A stretch of DNA of 64,000 nt from NCBI GenBank assembly GCA_033398695.1, contig CM065817.1:30886231-30950230 (forward strand), in the 5' to 3' direction. The stretch's first letter is position 1, and every line of letters begins with the position of its first letter. The position numbers and the translations under genes are program-made. The DNA is from Orobanche coerulescens (taxonomy: Eukaryota; Streptophyta; Magnoliopsida; Lamiales; Orobanchaceae). The notes under the pieces were generated by a model. That model was not told the DNA's origin. It searched no databases and saw only the letters and a list, made by a program, of their open reading frames with translations. Positions 33,842 to 46,334 of the stretch are shown in pieces.

Positions 33842-35418
33842 ATGACGTATGCCACCACTTCGAAGAGAGCCACTCTCCGATCCGCCGGGCGTCTTATTAC
33901 GGCTTAACCCGAGCCCCAACCTACGGCAGAGGGTTAGCCGCGGCGACGCGAGACTCTCAATCCCGCCCCTGAGGGATGGCCCGGCCTCTCAGTCGACCAG
34001 TTCCAAACCGCGGAATAGATCGAGGAGGCCATGGCCATCCTAAGGGAGCGACGGAGAGCATGCGAAGCGCCACTATAACCCCCTCGGCCATACGCCGCGC
34101 GGGCAAGCGGAAACTCAAGGGGTTACTTGTCGAACGATTGTCAGAAAGCCCCGATTCACGAGGAAAAGCTCTCGCAAGGCGGGACGGTTCCGTCTTCATC
34201 CGCCTAGGAAGCGATCCGTCATGGCGACCGGGGCATTCTGGCCCCAACCATGAGATGACGGAGTCCGAATCCGTCACCAGGAGTTCGGCATACCCAACTC
34301 CCAATCAAAAACAGGTCATCCGTTTGGCTCACAAACGCCGAAGAATCGAGCCCCGTAGCAAAGACATCATTGACAGCAGAGCCAGGGGATCATTACTTGA
34401 TCGCCTCGGCTCCCGCTCTAAGTGCCTAGCCGTGAGCAGCCAAGCCACGACGATGGCCGTTATGCAATGCCAGCTCGACGAGATGAAAGCGCTCATGGAA
34501 ACTGGGGCAGGCACCAGTAGAAAGATCATCGGACCGAGTGAGCCACTCGCGGTCCACATCGAGCTTGCCCCCGTGCAACCAAGGATCGCTCCTCCTCAAA
34601 CACCTTTGTATGAAGGGAGATCGAACCCCGAGACCCACTTGAGCAAGTTTCGGATTTACATGACCGGATGTGGGGCATCAGATGCGACCAGGTGCCGAAT
34701 ATTCCCGTTAACATTGGGCGAACTGGCCCATTGGTGGTACATCTCACTGCCACCGCGATCAATCAATTCCTTTGAAAAACTGGCGAGTGACTTCACGTTA
34801 TACTTCGACGCCAAGATCACCAGACCAGAAGGTCCCCACCGCATGATGAAAATCAGGCAGGGGGAAGACGAGTCCGATGCAGATTACATCGACCGGGTGG
34901 ATGAAATAGTCCTCACCGGCGAGCCCATTAGCGACGAGCTCGTCCTCTACTCGGTCCTGGGGGGGTTCTATGGTCATTCATCCATGTTCAGGCACCTCAT
35001 GAAGAACATCCCTCCGACCTACGCGATATTCCGCGCCAAGGCTGCCGATTTTCTGGCCAGGCAGAGGCTGCTCATCCTTCCCCTAGGTGAGGAGACGCCG
35101 CCTCCCGTCCAAAATACGGCGATCGCCAAGTCCAACAAGGCGGTCGCCAAGCTACCCGGTGATTTCAAGGCCTTCGAAGAGGTGGAAGCCCATCTCCTCC
35201 ACAAGTTCAACCGAACTCAGGCTCATATTTTTTACGCCATCAAGGGGCGCGAACCGCTAAGCAAGCCAAAGGCAATAAGGGACAACGGTCATCTGGACCA
35301 CAACAAATTTTGTGCTTACCACAAGAGTCCCGGTCACAGCACCAACCAATGCCGCGATCTCCTCAGACAACTCTGGAGATTGTTCGAGGAGGGCAAGCTG
35401 AACAGTTTATTGGCTTAG
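33842..35418 (+). pseudogene. gag: Element D gag
   Basis: The homologous start MTYATTSKRATLR is at 33842. A TAA at 33905 and a frameshift near 34076 break the N-terminal third. From about 34077 the frame is open to 35418. It keeps the Gag core (FRIYMTGCG, LAHWWYISLPP, IDRVDEIVLTGEPISDEL) and the knuckle-like CAYHKSPGHSTNQC near 35311-35352. The ATG at 33976 opens a 480-codon frame, but its first 30-odd residues are in a different frame from C and E, so that start is not the ancestral one. An inserted stretch near 34320-34390, absent from C, lengthens the linker. Confidence 0.85.
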
Positions 35419-36932
35419 TCGGAGCCCCGTCAATCTCCCAAAACCAGTCACCAGAGTCGAACACAACAGGCCGGAAGACTCATACGAGTCGACCCTCCAA
35501 TCAACCTCGGTGGCCGGATCTATATGCTTCAATCAAGAGGTGGGAACTTCGGAAGTCTTTCCCCGATTCCCACCACGTCACACCAAAGGCTACTGCATGA
35601 GCAACGCCTCGAAAAAGAGGATGACTCGCTCGCCCTCTAAAGTTCGTCATCTAACATGATGGACCTAGGTAAGCGATCGCCTCCCTCAGCACAACGTATA
35701 CCGTCGAGAATCACCATCTAACATGATGGTCCGAGGTAGAAGAGTGCCGCCATGGTCGCGAAGGTCGATTAAACCGACGATCCGTCCATGCGAGGTTCCT
35801 TTGGGCAGAGACCACTCGCCCTTCGTTTAAATACGAGGCGGGCGTAGCCAAAGGACCCTCCAAAACAAATCAGAGGATGACTCGTTCGCCCTCTAAAGTT
35901 CGTCATCAACATAAAGGACCTAGGCAAGCGATCGCCTCCCCTTACAAAACATATACCGTCGATGATCGCCATCTAACATGACCGTCCGAGGTAGAAGAGT
36001 GCCGACATAGTTGTGGAGGACGATGGAACCGTTCTATGTGACCGTGCAAGGTTCCTTTGAGCAACAATCGCTCGCCCTTTGTTTAAATACGAGGCAGGCG
36101 TAGCCAAAGGACCCTCCAAAACAGATCTGTGGACACGTTCTCCCGCCCTCAAAGGTCCATCACCTAACATGGTGGATCCAGACAATGCGACGCGTCCCTC
36201 CCCCCGTTACAACGTATACCATCGAGGATCGCCATCTAACATGACGATCCGAGGTAGAAAAGTGCTAGTAAGCCGCGGTCGTGGAGTCGATTAATCCGAT
36301 GACGCCCCATGCAAAGACTCCTCCAGACCGAGACCGCTTGCCTTTCGTTTAAATACGAGGCGGGCGCAGCCTACGGAGGACCCTCACAATTAAGTGAGTC
36401 GCGAGAAGTTGGCCATCAGACGGAATATCGCTCGCGCACAAGACATGGTCGCGAAGGTCGGTTCCATCGAACTCCGCGATTGTGCACGGTTCCTCTTGGC
36501 CGGGATGGTCGGCCTTCCTCGAGGAATCTGCAAAATTGAAGACCGCTCACTAAACGATTTATTTTCGTCCCCTTACTTTCACTAAGTAAACAAAAACAAG
36601 GGGGAAGAGCGGAGCTATATATATCACGATCGTCTTTACCCAAATACACGTACAACGATCGGCATTGTTCAGATGTATGTGCAGCGATCGACTTTATTCT
36701 AAAGTTACCAGTATGAGTTTATCAATTCACTTGGAGCTGTACACACAACGATCGCTCCTCAATACTTTTGTATAAGTCAAATGCAAAAGACTCGGAAAGA
36801 CAATCATACAAACAAGAAATCAGAGAGGCGAACATTTATTTCATCACTTGGAATAAAAATACAAACACGGTCGCCCGAAGGCAAGAATACAACAAAAGCT
36901 ACGAAAAATTACAAGTCAAAAAGCAGAAAAGC
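35419..36932 (+). repeat. Spacer in D with three about 260-bp tandem repeats
   Basis: The anchor TTTAAATACGAGG occurs at 35826, 36082 and 36348, spaced 256 and 266 bases. Units share CATCTAACATGA, ACCGTCGA and CAAAGGACCCTCC blocks. No gene is visible. C and E have two units. Confidence 0.78.
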
Positions 36933-37980
36933 TCAAGGATCGACGCCCGTTCCATCATCAGCAGTAGGCTCTGAACCCCTATCCTCTGAGGCACCCAGAT
37001 GAACAAGGTTGTCCGGCAATGGGTACCAACTCAAGTCGATTCCGAGATCCGCGGAAAGGTCGAGGATCGGCACGGTGAAGTCAGGCTGCAGAGGATGCTC
37101 CAGTGCATAGGCTTTGAAATTTTCAGCCAAAGGGCCGACCTCGAGCCCTCCCTTCTTGGCGGCACGGATCGCGTCAGCATAAGACATATAGTAGGCAAAT
37201 TCGCTGACGTACTCCACGTTAACGAAGGGATCGACCTCAGTCGCTTTCAGCTTCTCCTTTAGCTCCGCAACCATTTGGCTGACGCCCTCGAGCTCGGCAG
37301 TTTTGGCGGCCACCTCTTCCTTTGAGGATGCCAGCTCGCTAGTCAGTCGGGCGACGATCACCTTCAGCTGGTCGGCCTCCTTCTGTGCGGCCGCGTGCGA
37401 CCTGCGTGCTTCTACCATTTGGTCCCGCATCCGGTCAGTCGCCGCCCGCGCCCGGTCAACATCCTGCCTCGCCTGCTTAGCCGTCTCCACTGAGCTCTTC
37501 TCCATGGCCGCGAGCTTGTCGGCAAACTCAATGTTTTGCTTCCGTGCAGCTTCGAGGTCCGCATGGAGACGGGAAGTGGACGGCCGCCCCTCAATGTCCC
37601 TCATGGCCTGAGCAGCCATTGTCACAGTCTGGAGGGCTAGCGCGAAAGTAGCATGCATCGCATCAGCAGATCGCCGACGCGCGATCTCATCAAGGTCGGT
37701 CGTCTAGGCCTTCGGGAGGGAGGCGGTATCTCGAGCAATGTAGGAAGGGATATCGCTGACCTCGCGAGGAGCTTTGCTCAACAGGAAGTCCAACACCATC
37801 GGCGAGCAGTTCGGGTCGGAGTGACGGATCCTGCACAAATGGCAAAAGAGTTAAGTGTGTTTCCTACACAAGTCTCATAACTCGGCAAAACAACCAGGCT
37901 TACCTCTCGACCTTCTCTGGGTCACGGCCGAAGAACGGCCTGCCACGCGAAGTCTCGGCCTCAGCAGTCACCATGGACTG
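36933..37980 (-). pseudogene. Element D antisense gene, 3' part (end of exon 3, intron 3, exon 4)
   Basis: Continuing from 46335 across element E, exon 3 resumes at 37980 and ends at 37904 (ETSRGRPFFGRDPEKVER). A GT-AG intron covers 37903-37831, and exon 4 runs 37830-36933. Exon 4 holds FLLSKAPRE, a long coiled coil rich in Ala, Glu, Lys and Gln, then LEVGPLAENFKAYALEHPL as in C and E. A TAG at 37706 interrupts it where C has Trp. Conservation of the tail motif in all three copies suggests it mattered. The role is unknown. Confidence 0.78.
37976..37980. repeat. Target-site duplication of E, left copy
   Basis: GACTG, repeated exactly at 46330-46334. Confidence 0.93.
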
Positions 37981-39123
37981 TGTTGCTACCCAAAATATTA
38001 TCCGGAGATAGATATTGCTGGAATGGATGGGATAGCAAACAAATGCAAGAGCACTTCCGTGAGAAAGATAAATAACACAAGATTTGTCGGGGTTGTTAAT
38101 CCCGGGCTTGAATGCTCTCGCGAGATATTATTAATACCAATATTCGGGGATACAAGTACTAATGTAAGAATACAATTACAATGAGTGTAAAGATTCTTGT
38201 TATCTTAGCTAGCGAGCGTGTAGATTGCCGGAAGAACCAGATTTGATGCTCTGTGAGTTCTTGTAACAAAGGAGATGAACAGTCGCGGCGGTGAGAGATC
38301 GACCGTCTCTCACGGCGAGTATTTAGCTGGATGCTTGGGCTTCTGGGCTTATGAATCCCTTGGAATCTGTCTAGTGGAGACTTGCTGCTTCTGCCGATCG
38401 TCTTCTGGACGAGAGATTTGGAGAGAGAAGTCCTGAGATGGATTCCGGTGAGATAGCCGGGAGCTTGTTGATATGTATATTCTTCAGTATTTCCGTGAAT
38501 GTATCGGAATGTGAGAGAATGAGAACTGTAGGTTAAGTGAATTCCCAACCTTTTTCCAGTAGGAGGAGGTTCTCTATTTATAGGGCTTGGATACGCCGGG
38601 CGATCGCCTTTTCTGCAATATAATAATCGGGCGATCGTCTTTTAGCACATGGGCCTGTCCCCTCAAAGTCTGCAGGAGTTGCTGGCAGTCAACTGTGCGG
38701 TCCAATGGGGAGCTTACACGCGTCCTGAGTTGCTGTCACGGGTGGTCCCACTGACAACTTTCGGCGCGCATGCTGGTAGGTGAGGTAGGTGACAGGCTGT
38801 GGTCAGAAGATCTTGTCTGTCAGCAGAAGATCCTGTCAGCGCCTTTGGTGGATCTGCACGTGGGTGCTTTTCTGAGATCCAGTCCTTGATGACTTTGATG
38901 GGCGATCGTCTCTGCTCGGGGCGCAGGTCGATTGCCCTTAGCTGGTTAGTAGAGTAGATCGCCAGCTGCCAAAGGGCGATCGCCTTGGGAGTCGATCGCT
39001 AGGAAACTGATGGTGGTTTGATATCTTCGACTTGGCGAGCTAACCATAGTTTGACTGGAGTTGACTAGGTCGCTCGGCCTTATTGTCGATCGCCTGTCGG
39101 GATGAATAAATCGTGACACAACA
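37981..39123 (-). mobile_element. Element E 3' LTR
   Basis: On the plus strand it reads TGTTGCTACCC to GTGACACAACA. The first 660 bp are almost identical to the other E LTR; differences concentrate at about 38660-38830. Confidence 0.92.
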
Positions 39124-39138
39124 ATTGCCCCCCAGCTC
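39124..39138 (-). other. Polypurine tract of element E
   Basis: ATTGCCCCCCAGCTC on the plus strand is the exact reverse complement of the tract in C and D. Confidence 0.8.
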
Positions 39139-39485
39139 GCTCATACGTTGGAAACGTGGGGTGAGGGGGCTCTCTTGGCGATCGCTGACCTTTTGACGAG
39201 CGACTTTGTGTTTAACTGAACTGGCGATCGTCTTTGAGATGATATACTCTGGGTTCGGACGACCTGGCCGGCCGCTGAACTGCGCGGGAAAAAACAACGG
39301 GCATTGAAAAGTCTCCGTGCACGTGTCGGGCTTCTATTGGAGGACGCCAACGGTCATTAATGACTCCTCGGCTGACGCGTCCTTGAAAAGACGCGTACGC
39401 GGGTCTCGAGGGGGTCAACTATTGCGTCGTTTGAGATCCGACCCCTGAGGTTTTCCCTTATTGCAATCGGGTCCCTGCCTCCTCC

Positions 39486-39494
39486 TATAAAAGG
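39486..39494 (+). promoter_or_regulatory. TATA box of the antisense gene in E
   Basis: TATAAAAGG lies 154 bases before the ATG at 39640, the same spacing as in C. Confidence 0.72.
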
Positions 39495-39639
39495 GGGCGC
39501 GGTGCTGCAGTGTTACTCACGCGTGCTTATTGGAGAAAGAAGGACCTGCTGCCGAATTTTCTGAAGATCTTAGAGCCGATCGTCGTTCGATTTCACTTTA
39601 GGGTAAGAAAAATCCTTTTCTTCTTCTCTAACTCTGAAA

Positions 39640-42277
39640 ATGGCCGGAGCCTCATCATCGTTTGGAGCGGGTACCGATTCGCCGCCGGACATCGGCCGCC
39701 CAGGAGAAACTCCTTCCGTCTTCCACTGAGACGGCGGCCGAAGCCATTCGAGCCGGAATCGACCCGGCTGAAGTTGAGGCTTTGTTTAATGAGGCCGATA
39801 TTGCTAAGGAGTCGGTTCTTTGAAGAGAGACGATCGCAGATCGAGAGAGATCCGCGATCGGGGCTTACCGGGAGCAACATAGCACTTTTGGTCGGGCTAT
39901 AGGGCCTTTCTTTGAAATAATGGAGAGGTTAGCCGGTCCTACTCGAGATTCGACTTAGGATATTCGGTCGCTTATCCCTATGTGCTTCCCAAGCGGTCGC
40001 GATGTCGTGCCGCGGCCGATCGTTGTGGTCGCTCGGCCAAATCTGGCTTCGACGACCAGGAGAGATCTGGCCGTCTGGAGGACAAGATTCCATGTTCCTT
40101 CAGATGTGGACATGTTCGCGCCCGCGGAGAATGAACGAGCCGACCAGCCTCCGATGGGTATGGTCGCAGTGAGTGAGGCCGTTATGGAGGCCGGGCTATG
40201 CTTTCCTCTGTCCTTTGCGTTCTCCCATCTGTTGGCTGCTTGGAATGTGGCGCCACTTCAGCTGACGCCGAACGCCTGGCTCCAAATTATTTGCACCCTC
40301 ACCCTTTTCGGCGGTCATCGCCTGTACCGCCTCCCATCGCCGTTGGAGATGAATCATTTGTTTAAATTGACGGCTCACAGAGGGTTGGTCGGCGGTTACC
40401 ATATTCAAGGCCGATCTGGTCGGGTGATTCATGGAGTCCCGAATAAGATACGTGGCGATCAGACGAAGTGGTTCTGGGTCGCCGGCAAGTGGAGAGCTTC
40501 GGCGAGCGACAATCCCACGGGCGAGCTGGAGATCCCCACCGAATTTCGGGAGAGGAATCCCGGTAAGGGTTTAGACTCTCCCTTCGTTTGGATGCGATTT
40601 GGACTGATCTAATTTGATTTCGCTTTGCGTGCTTCCATATTCCGGCGATCGAGGAGCTGCCTTTCGACTTTCTCGTTGTTTGGGAGCGAATTAGGAGCTT
40701 GTCGGACGACGACCTAGACGCCACTCGGATCAACAAGGAGAGTCGCTGGTTGTCGGCTCGACTATTCCGTTTCCCGAGACATCTTGCGGTGCCAGGTATG
40801 AGCTTCTGCGATCTTCACTTTCTAGGCGATCGCCTTACTTGAGGAAAGTGTCTGACCGTTAGTCGATCGTCTTTAACTGCAGAGGTTCATTTCCCTCGCT
40901 TTTTGGAGCCTCCGACGGAGATCGCCATGTCGAACCCAGGAGTCCTAGGCCGTCTTCGCCATAAGAGGTCGACTCGGGTTCCACCCGTTGCATTGCCTAT
41001 AGTTCCGGAGGCGGAGCCTCGCGTGGAGCCGGAGCCTCGCGTGGAGCAGGTCGTGGTTGAGGAGGAAATTCCGGAGGAGGGGCTTCGGGCGAATCGCAAG
41101 AGGCCGAGGCCGGAAGAAACTTCGTTTCCTGCCCCGGGCGATGAAGTGCCGATCGCCACGCCTCCGATCACCATCGTTGCTCCGGAGGGCGAGTCGCCCT
41201 CTGCGGCTTTTCTGCGGGAGACGGCGATCGCGGATGCTGAGACCCCTCGAGGGAAACCGTTTTTCGGTCGGGATCCCGAGAAGGCTGAGAGGTAGATAGC
41301 ATTTCTGTGTTGAAAATTGCATCTGCATAGGAGTTGTATTAACCTTGTTGTTTTGATGCAGGATCCGTCGCGCAGATCCGTCTTGTCCACCAATGGTCGT
41401 GGATTTCCTGGCGAGTCGATCTCCTCGCCATTCCTGCGACATTCCTCCCTATGTCAGCAAGGCTGCTGCTGCTCTTCCGAAGGCATGGACGACTGATCTG
41501 GATGCGATCGCTCGTCAGCGATCGGCGAGTTCGATGCACGCTGTTCTCGCCCTTTCTCTTCAAACGGCGACCATGGCCGTCCAGGCTGCTCAGGAGTTTG
41601 AGGGGCGGCCCTCCACCATTCGCCTGCAGGAGGATCTCGAGGCGGCTCGGAAAGAGAACGCCGAGTTTGCTGACAAGATCGCGGCGATGGAGAAGGACTC
41701 TCTGGAGGCGGCCAAGCGGGCGAGCCATGAGCTTGATCTGGAGAAGAAGGAGACTGAGAAATATCGAATGGCGGTCGACCGATTTCGGGACTAGATGTAG
41801 AGTGCCATCCAGGCGCGGAATGTTGCTGAAGAGGAGGCCGATCGCCAGAAGGTGACGATCGCTCGGCTGACCAGCGAGCTGGCGGAGGCAAAAGAGAAGG
41901 TTGCTGCGAGGGAGGCCGAGCTTCAGGGATCGCAACAGGCGATGGCCGAGCTGAGAAAAGAGGTTGAGGCGACCAAGGCCGATCCCTTCCAAAACTTGGA
42001 GTATGTCAGCGAGTTCGCTTATTATTTGGCGTTCGCTGACTCGATCCGAGCGGCTAAGAAGGGAGGCTTGGAGGTCGGTCCTCTAGCTGAGAAGTTCAAG
42101 TCATATGCATTGGAGCATCCTCTCCATTCGGCTTTCTCCTTGCCGATCTTGGACCTGGCGGACATCGGCGTGGATTTGAGCTGGTATCCGTCCCCAGCCA
42201 ATCTCGCTCATCCCGACGCTCCGGAGGATGAGGGGACCGCGCCGAATGCAGATGGCGAAGGCCAGGCAGGGGCCTGA
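39640..42277 (+). pseudogene. Element E antisense gene (aORF), four exons, degenerate
   Basis: By alignment with C the exons are 39640-40562, 40631-40795, 40883-41291 and 41362-42277. Exon 2 is 165 bp in both. Donors are intact. The acceptor of intron 1 has changed from CAG to CGT at 40628-40630, so correct splicing of exon 2 is doubtful. Exon 1 begins MAGASSSFG but has several frameshifts before 39980; the domain block VPSDVDMFAPAE...GGHRLYRLPSP is then intact. Exon 3 has an 18-bp in-frame duplication (EPRVEP). Exon 4 has a TAG at 41792 where C has Gln, then the coiled coil and the LEVGPLAEKFKSYALEHPL tail. The gene transcribes opposite to E's gag. Confidence 0.78.
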
Positions 42278-43411
42278 GGCGCTTCATTTTTGATGTTTTT
42301 AGCTTACTTTCTTTGTAGTTTGTAGCATTTAGGCCTTCGGGCGATCATGTACTCCGATTTTTCAAGTAATGAAATGAGCATTTGTCTTTCTGACTTATCA
42401 CTTGAATGAATGGTTATTTTTAAGTCTTTGTTTGACTTTGTACAAATGTGTGAGGAGAGATCGTTGCGAGGGTAGTTCCAAATGAATTGATAAACTCATA
42501 AAGATAACTTTTTACAACAAATTCGATCGCTGCACTACATCTGAAAAAATGACGATCTCCGTATGTGATTGAATAGCGACGATCGTCGTGTAGGTAGTCC
42601 GCACTCTTATTGCCCCTTGTTTTTATTCACTTAGTGGAAGTAAGGGGATGAAAATAATTCCTTGAGTGAGCGGTCTTCAACTTTGTCGAATCCTCGGGGA
42701 CGGTCGTCCTTCTTTGAGGAACCGTGCACGATCGCGGAGTTCGATGGACCGACTCCTTGATCATGTCTTGATGCGCGAAGACATTGAGTGTCTCGTGACT
42801 CACTTTATTATGAGGGTCCTCTGTTAGGATGCGCCTCGCCTCGTATCTAAACGAAGGGCGTGCGGTCTCGGTCTAGAGGAGTCCTTGCGCGGGGCAGCGT
42901 CGGATGAATCAACTCCACGCCCGCGGCTTGTTAGCTCTGCTTCCACCTCGGACAGCCATGGAGATGGCCGACCTCGACGGTGTACGTTGAGACGGGGGTT
43001 GTGGCACGTCGCATTGTCCGGGTTCACTATGTTAGATGATGAACCTTTGAGGGCGAGCGATCGTGTCTACTGATTAATTTTGGAGGGCCCTCAGACTACG
43101 CCGGCCTCGTATTTAAACGAAGGGCGGGCGATCTTGGCCTAAAGGGACCTTGCATGGCCTAAGCAGTCGGTTCCATCGACCACCAGGACCATGGCTGCAC
43201 TCTTCCACCTTGGATCGTCATGCAGATGCCGACCTTCGACGGTGTACGTTGTGCGGTGGAGGCGATCTCGTGCCTTAGTCCATCATGTTAGACGGTGAAC
43301 TGTAGATGGCGATCGAGTCCTCCGGTTTCTTAAATAAGGAAGGAGATCGGGGAGACTTCCGATGTCTCCTTTTGTTGAGTGAAGCGTGTCGAGACGGTCG
43401 CCGAGGTTGAT
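42278..43411 (-). repeat. Spacer in E with two about 268-bp repeats
   Basis: Reverse-complement anchors CCTCGTATnTAAACGAAGG lie near 42840 and 43108. No gene is seen. The layout equals that in C. Confidence 0.7.
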
Positions 43412-45067
43412 CTAGGGTCGGCTCGCATGAGCTTTCCACTGCTTTGTGTTCGACTCGGACGATCGTCTATAGAGATAGGTAGGGGCTTGGCTAAACCAAT
43501 AAGTCATCAACTTGCCCTCCTCGAACAATCTCCAGAGCTGTTTGAGGAGGTCGCGGCATTTGTTGGTGCTGTGGCCGGGACTCTTATGGTAGGCACAATA
43601 TTGATTGTTGTCCAGATGACCGTGGTCCCTTATCGCCTTTGGCTTTTTGAGCTCTTCGTGCCCCTTGATGGCATAGAAAATATGTGCCGGAGTTCTGTTG
43701 AACGTATGGAGGAGATGGGCTTCCATGTCTTCGAAAGCCTTGAGATCTCCGGGTGTCTTGGCGATCGCCTTCTTTGCTTTGGCGATCGCTATCTTTTGGA
43801 CAAGAGGTGGCGTTTCCTCGCCTAAGCGGAGGGTGAGTAGCCTTTGCCTGGCCAGAAAGTTGGCAGCTTTGGCGCGGAAGATCGCGTAAGTTGGGGGAAT
43901 ATCCTTGGAGAGATGTCTAAACATGGGAGAGTGACCGTGGAATCCCCCCATGACCGAATAGAGAGCGAGCTCGTCACTGACAGGTTCGCCGGTGAGGATG
44001 ATTTCGTCTACCCGGTCGATGTAATCTGCGTCGGACTCGTCCTTCCCCTGCTTGATTTTCATCATGCGGTGGGGGCCTTCAGGGCGAGCGACTTTGGCGG
44101 CGAAGTACGACGTAAAGTCGTTCGCCAACTTCTGGAAGCAATTGATTGAGCGAGGAGGCAGTGAGATGTACCACCTGTGGGCGAGGTCGCCCAGAGTTAG
44201 CGGGAACATCCGACTCTTCGTCGCATCTGATGCTCCGCATCCGGTCATGTAGATCCGGAATTTGCTCAAGTGGGTCTCCGGGTCCGATCTTCCCTCATAT
44301 AGAGGTGTCTGTGGGGGAGCGATTGTTGGTTGAACCGGGGCGAGCTCGATCTGGACCGCGAGTGGTTCACTTGGTCCAGAGATCGATCTCCTGGCGCCTG
44401 CCCCAGTGTCTAGTAGCGCCTTCATTTCGTCGAGCTGGCGCTGCATTGCGGCCATCGTCGTGGCCTGACAGCTCGCTGATTGGCTACCGGAGCGCGAGCC
44501 GAGGCGATCATGTACCGATCCCCTGCCCCCATGGTGGATGACGAGTCCTCTGCCCGCAGACTCATTTCTCGGGCGAGTGGGGGCCTGTCGACCGGCCTGT
44601 CTTCTGGGAGTCGGATATGCTGAACTCCTGGTGAAGGATTCGGACTCCGATGCCTCCCGACTCGGGCCCGACTGTCCGGGTCGCCACGAGGGATCACTCC
44701 CTAGGCGGCTGAAGACGGAGTCGACCCGCCTAACGAGAGCCTTTGACTGCGGCTCTAGGTTTTCTGTTGATTTCTCAACATATATCCCCTTGAGCTTCCG
44801 CTTGCCAGCTCGGCGGATGGTTTACGGAGTGATGGTGGGCGAGTCGCATGCAATCCGTCGCTCCCTGAGGACGGCTATGGCCTCCTCAATCTGTTCCGCG
44901 GTCTGGAACTGATCGAGTGAGAGACTAGGGCCGTTCCTTGGGGGCGGGAGTGAGGATCTAGCGTCGCCGCGGTCGCCTTCTGTCGCGGGCTGGGATTCTA
45001 TCCGTGTCGGAATGATATTTTCGGCGGATCTCAGGGTGGCTCTCTTGGAAGTTGTAGCAGACGTCAT
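43412..45067 (-). pseudogene. gag: Element E gag
   Basis: The start MTSATTSKRATLR is at 45067 on the minus strand. One in-frame stop (TAA at 44824) breaks the frame after about 80 residues; the frame then stays open through the Gag core (FRIYMTGCG, LAHRWYISLPP, IDRVDEIILTGEPVSDEL) and the knuckle-like CAYHKSPGHSTNKC. An indel just before the usual end (after FEEGKL) removes the normal NSLLT stop and adds an unrelated tail to 43412. No protease follows. Confidence 0.87.
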
Positions 45068-45176
45068 TTTTCTGGAGGTTTGTTTCTTTTGAAGAACAGT
45101 GAGTGTTTCTTCAAGTGTGAGTTCGGAGAACAATGAGTGTTCTACGAGACGATCGGAATAAAAGTGAAGGTAAACC

Positions 45177-45194
45177 CCTTCCTCTAGCGCCAAT
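45177..45194 (-). other. Primer-binding site of element E (tRNA not identified)
   Basis: The minus strand reads ATTGGCGCTAGAGGAAGG beside the 5' LTR, as in C and D. Confidence 0.65.
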
Positions 45195-46329
45195 TGTTGC
45201 TACCCAAAATATTATCCGGAGATAGATATTGCTGGAATGGATGGGATAGCAAACAAATGCAAGAGCACTTCCGTGAGAAAGATAAATAACACAAGATTTG
45301 CCGGGGTTGTTAATCCCGGGCTTGAATGCTCTCGCGAGATATTATTAATACCAATATTCGGGGATACAAGTACTAATGTAAGAATACAATTACAATGAGT
45401 GTAAAGATTCTTGTTATCTTAGCTAGCGAGCGTGTAGATTGCCGGAAGAACCAGATTTGATGCTCTGTGAGTTCTTGTAACAAAGGAGATGAACAGTCGC
45501 GGCGGTGAGAGATCGACCGTCTCTCACGGCGAGTATTTAGCTGGATGCTTGGGCTTCTGGGCTTATGAATCCCTTGGAATCTGTCTAGTGGAGACTTTCT
45601 GCTTCTGCCGATCGTCTTCTGGACGAGAGATTTGGAGAGAGAAGTCCTGAGATGGATTCCGGTGAGATAGCCGGGAGCTTGTTGATATGTATATTCTTCA
45701 GTATTTCCGTGAATGTATCGGAATGTGAGAGAATGAGAACTGTAGGTTAAGTGAATTCCCAACCTTTTTCCAGTAGGAGGAGGTTCTCTATTTATAGGGC
45801 TTGGATACGCCGGGCGATCGCCTTTTCGCAATATAATAATCGGGCGATCGTCTTTTAGCACATGGGCCTGTCCCTCAAAGTCTGCAGGAGTTGCCGGCCA
45901 ATCAGGCGGTCCAATGGGAGCTTACACGCGTCTGAGTTGCTATCACGGGTGGTCCCACCGACAACTTTCGGCGCGCATGCTTTGGTAGGTGAGGTAGGTG
46001 ACAGCCGTGGTCAAGATGCAGTCTGCCGCCAGAAGATCCTGTCAGCGCCTTTGGTGGATCTGCACGTGGGTGCTTTTCTGAGATCCAGTCCTTGATGACT
46101 TTGATGGGCGATCGTCTCTGCTCGGGGCGCAGGTCGATTGCCCTTAGCTGGTTAGTAGAGTAGATCGCCAGCTGCCAAAGGGCGATCGCCTTGGGAGTCG
46201 ATCGCTAGGAAACTGATGGTGGTTTGATATCTTCGACTTGGCGAGCTAACCATAGTTTGACTGGAGTTGACTAGGTCGCTCGGCCTTATTGTCGATCGCC
46301 TGTGGGGATGAATAAATCGTGACACAACA
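45195..46329 (-). mobile_element. Element E 5' LTR
   Basis: It is 1135 bp, the right-hand LTR of the inverted element. It ends GTGACACAACA followed by GACTG. Confidence 0.92.
45788..45796 (-). promoter_or_regulatory. TATA box of element E 5' LTR
   Basis: CTATTTATA on the plus strand, i.e. TATAAATAG on the minus strand, as in C and D. The other LTR has it at 38574-38582. Confidence 0.68.
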
Positions 46330-46334
46330 GACTG
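46330..46334. repeat. Target-site duplication of E, right copy
   Basis: GACTG, identical to 37976-37980. Confidence 0.93.

Larger units (their letters stand above)
37981..46329 (-). mobile_element. Element E: C-family Tat-like Gypsy on the minus strand
   Basis: E is 8349 bp with LTRs of 1143 and 1135 bp, a polypurine tract and a primer site in reverse order, and a perfect GACTG duplication in exon 3 of D's antisense gene. LTR, gag and antisense gene are close to those of C, so both belong to one family. Because E is inverted, its antisense gene reads on the plus strand. E is the innermost of the F-D-E nest and is among the younger insertions. Confidence 0.92.

Noticed and set aside
33976..34076. 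ATG at 33976 as the true start of D's gag
   Set aside because: The first part of this frame is out of frame with C and E gag; the homologous start is at 33842.
41454..41891. 145-codon Pro/Ser-rich minus-strand frame in E
   Set aside because: It is an opposite-strand shadow of the coiled-coil exon 4, caused by GC-rich codon use.
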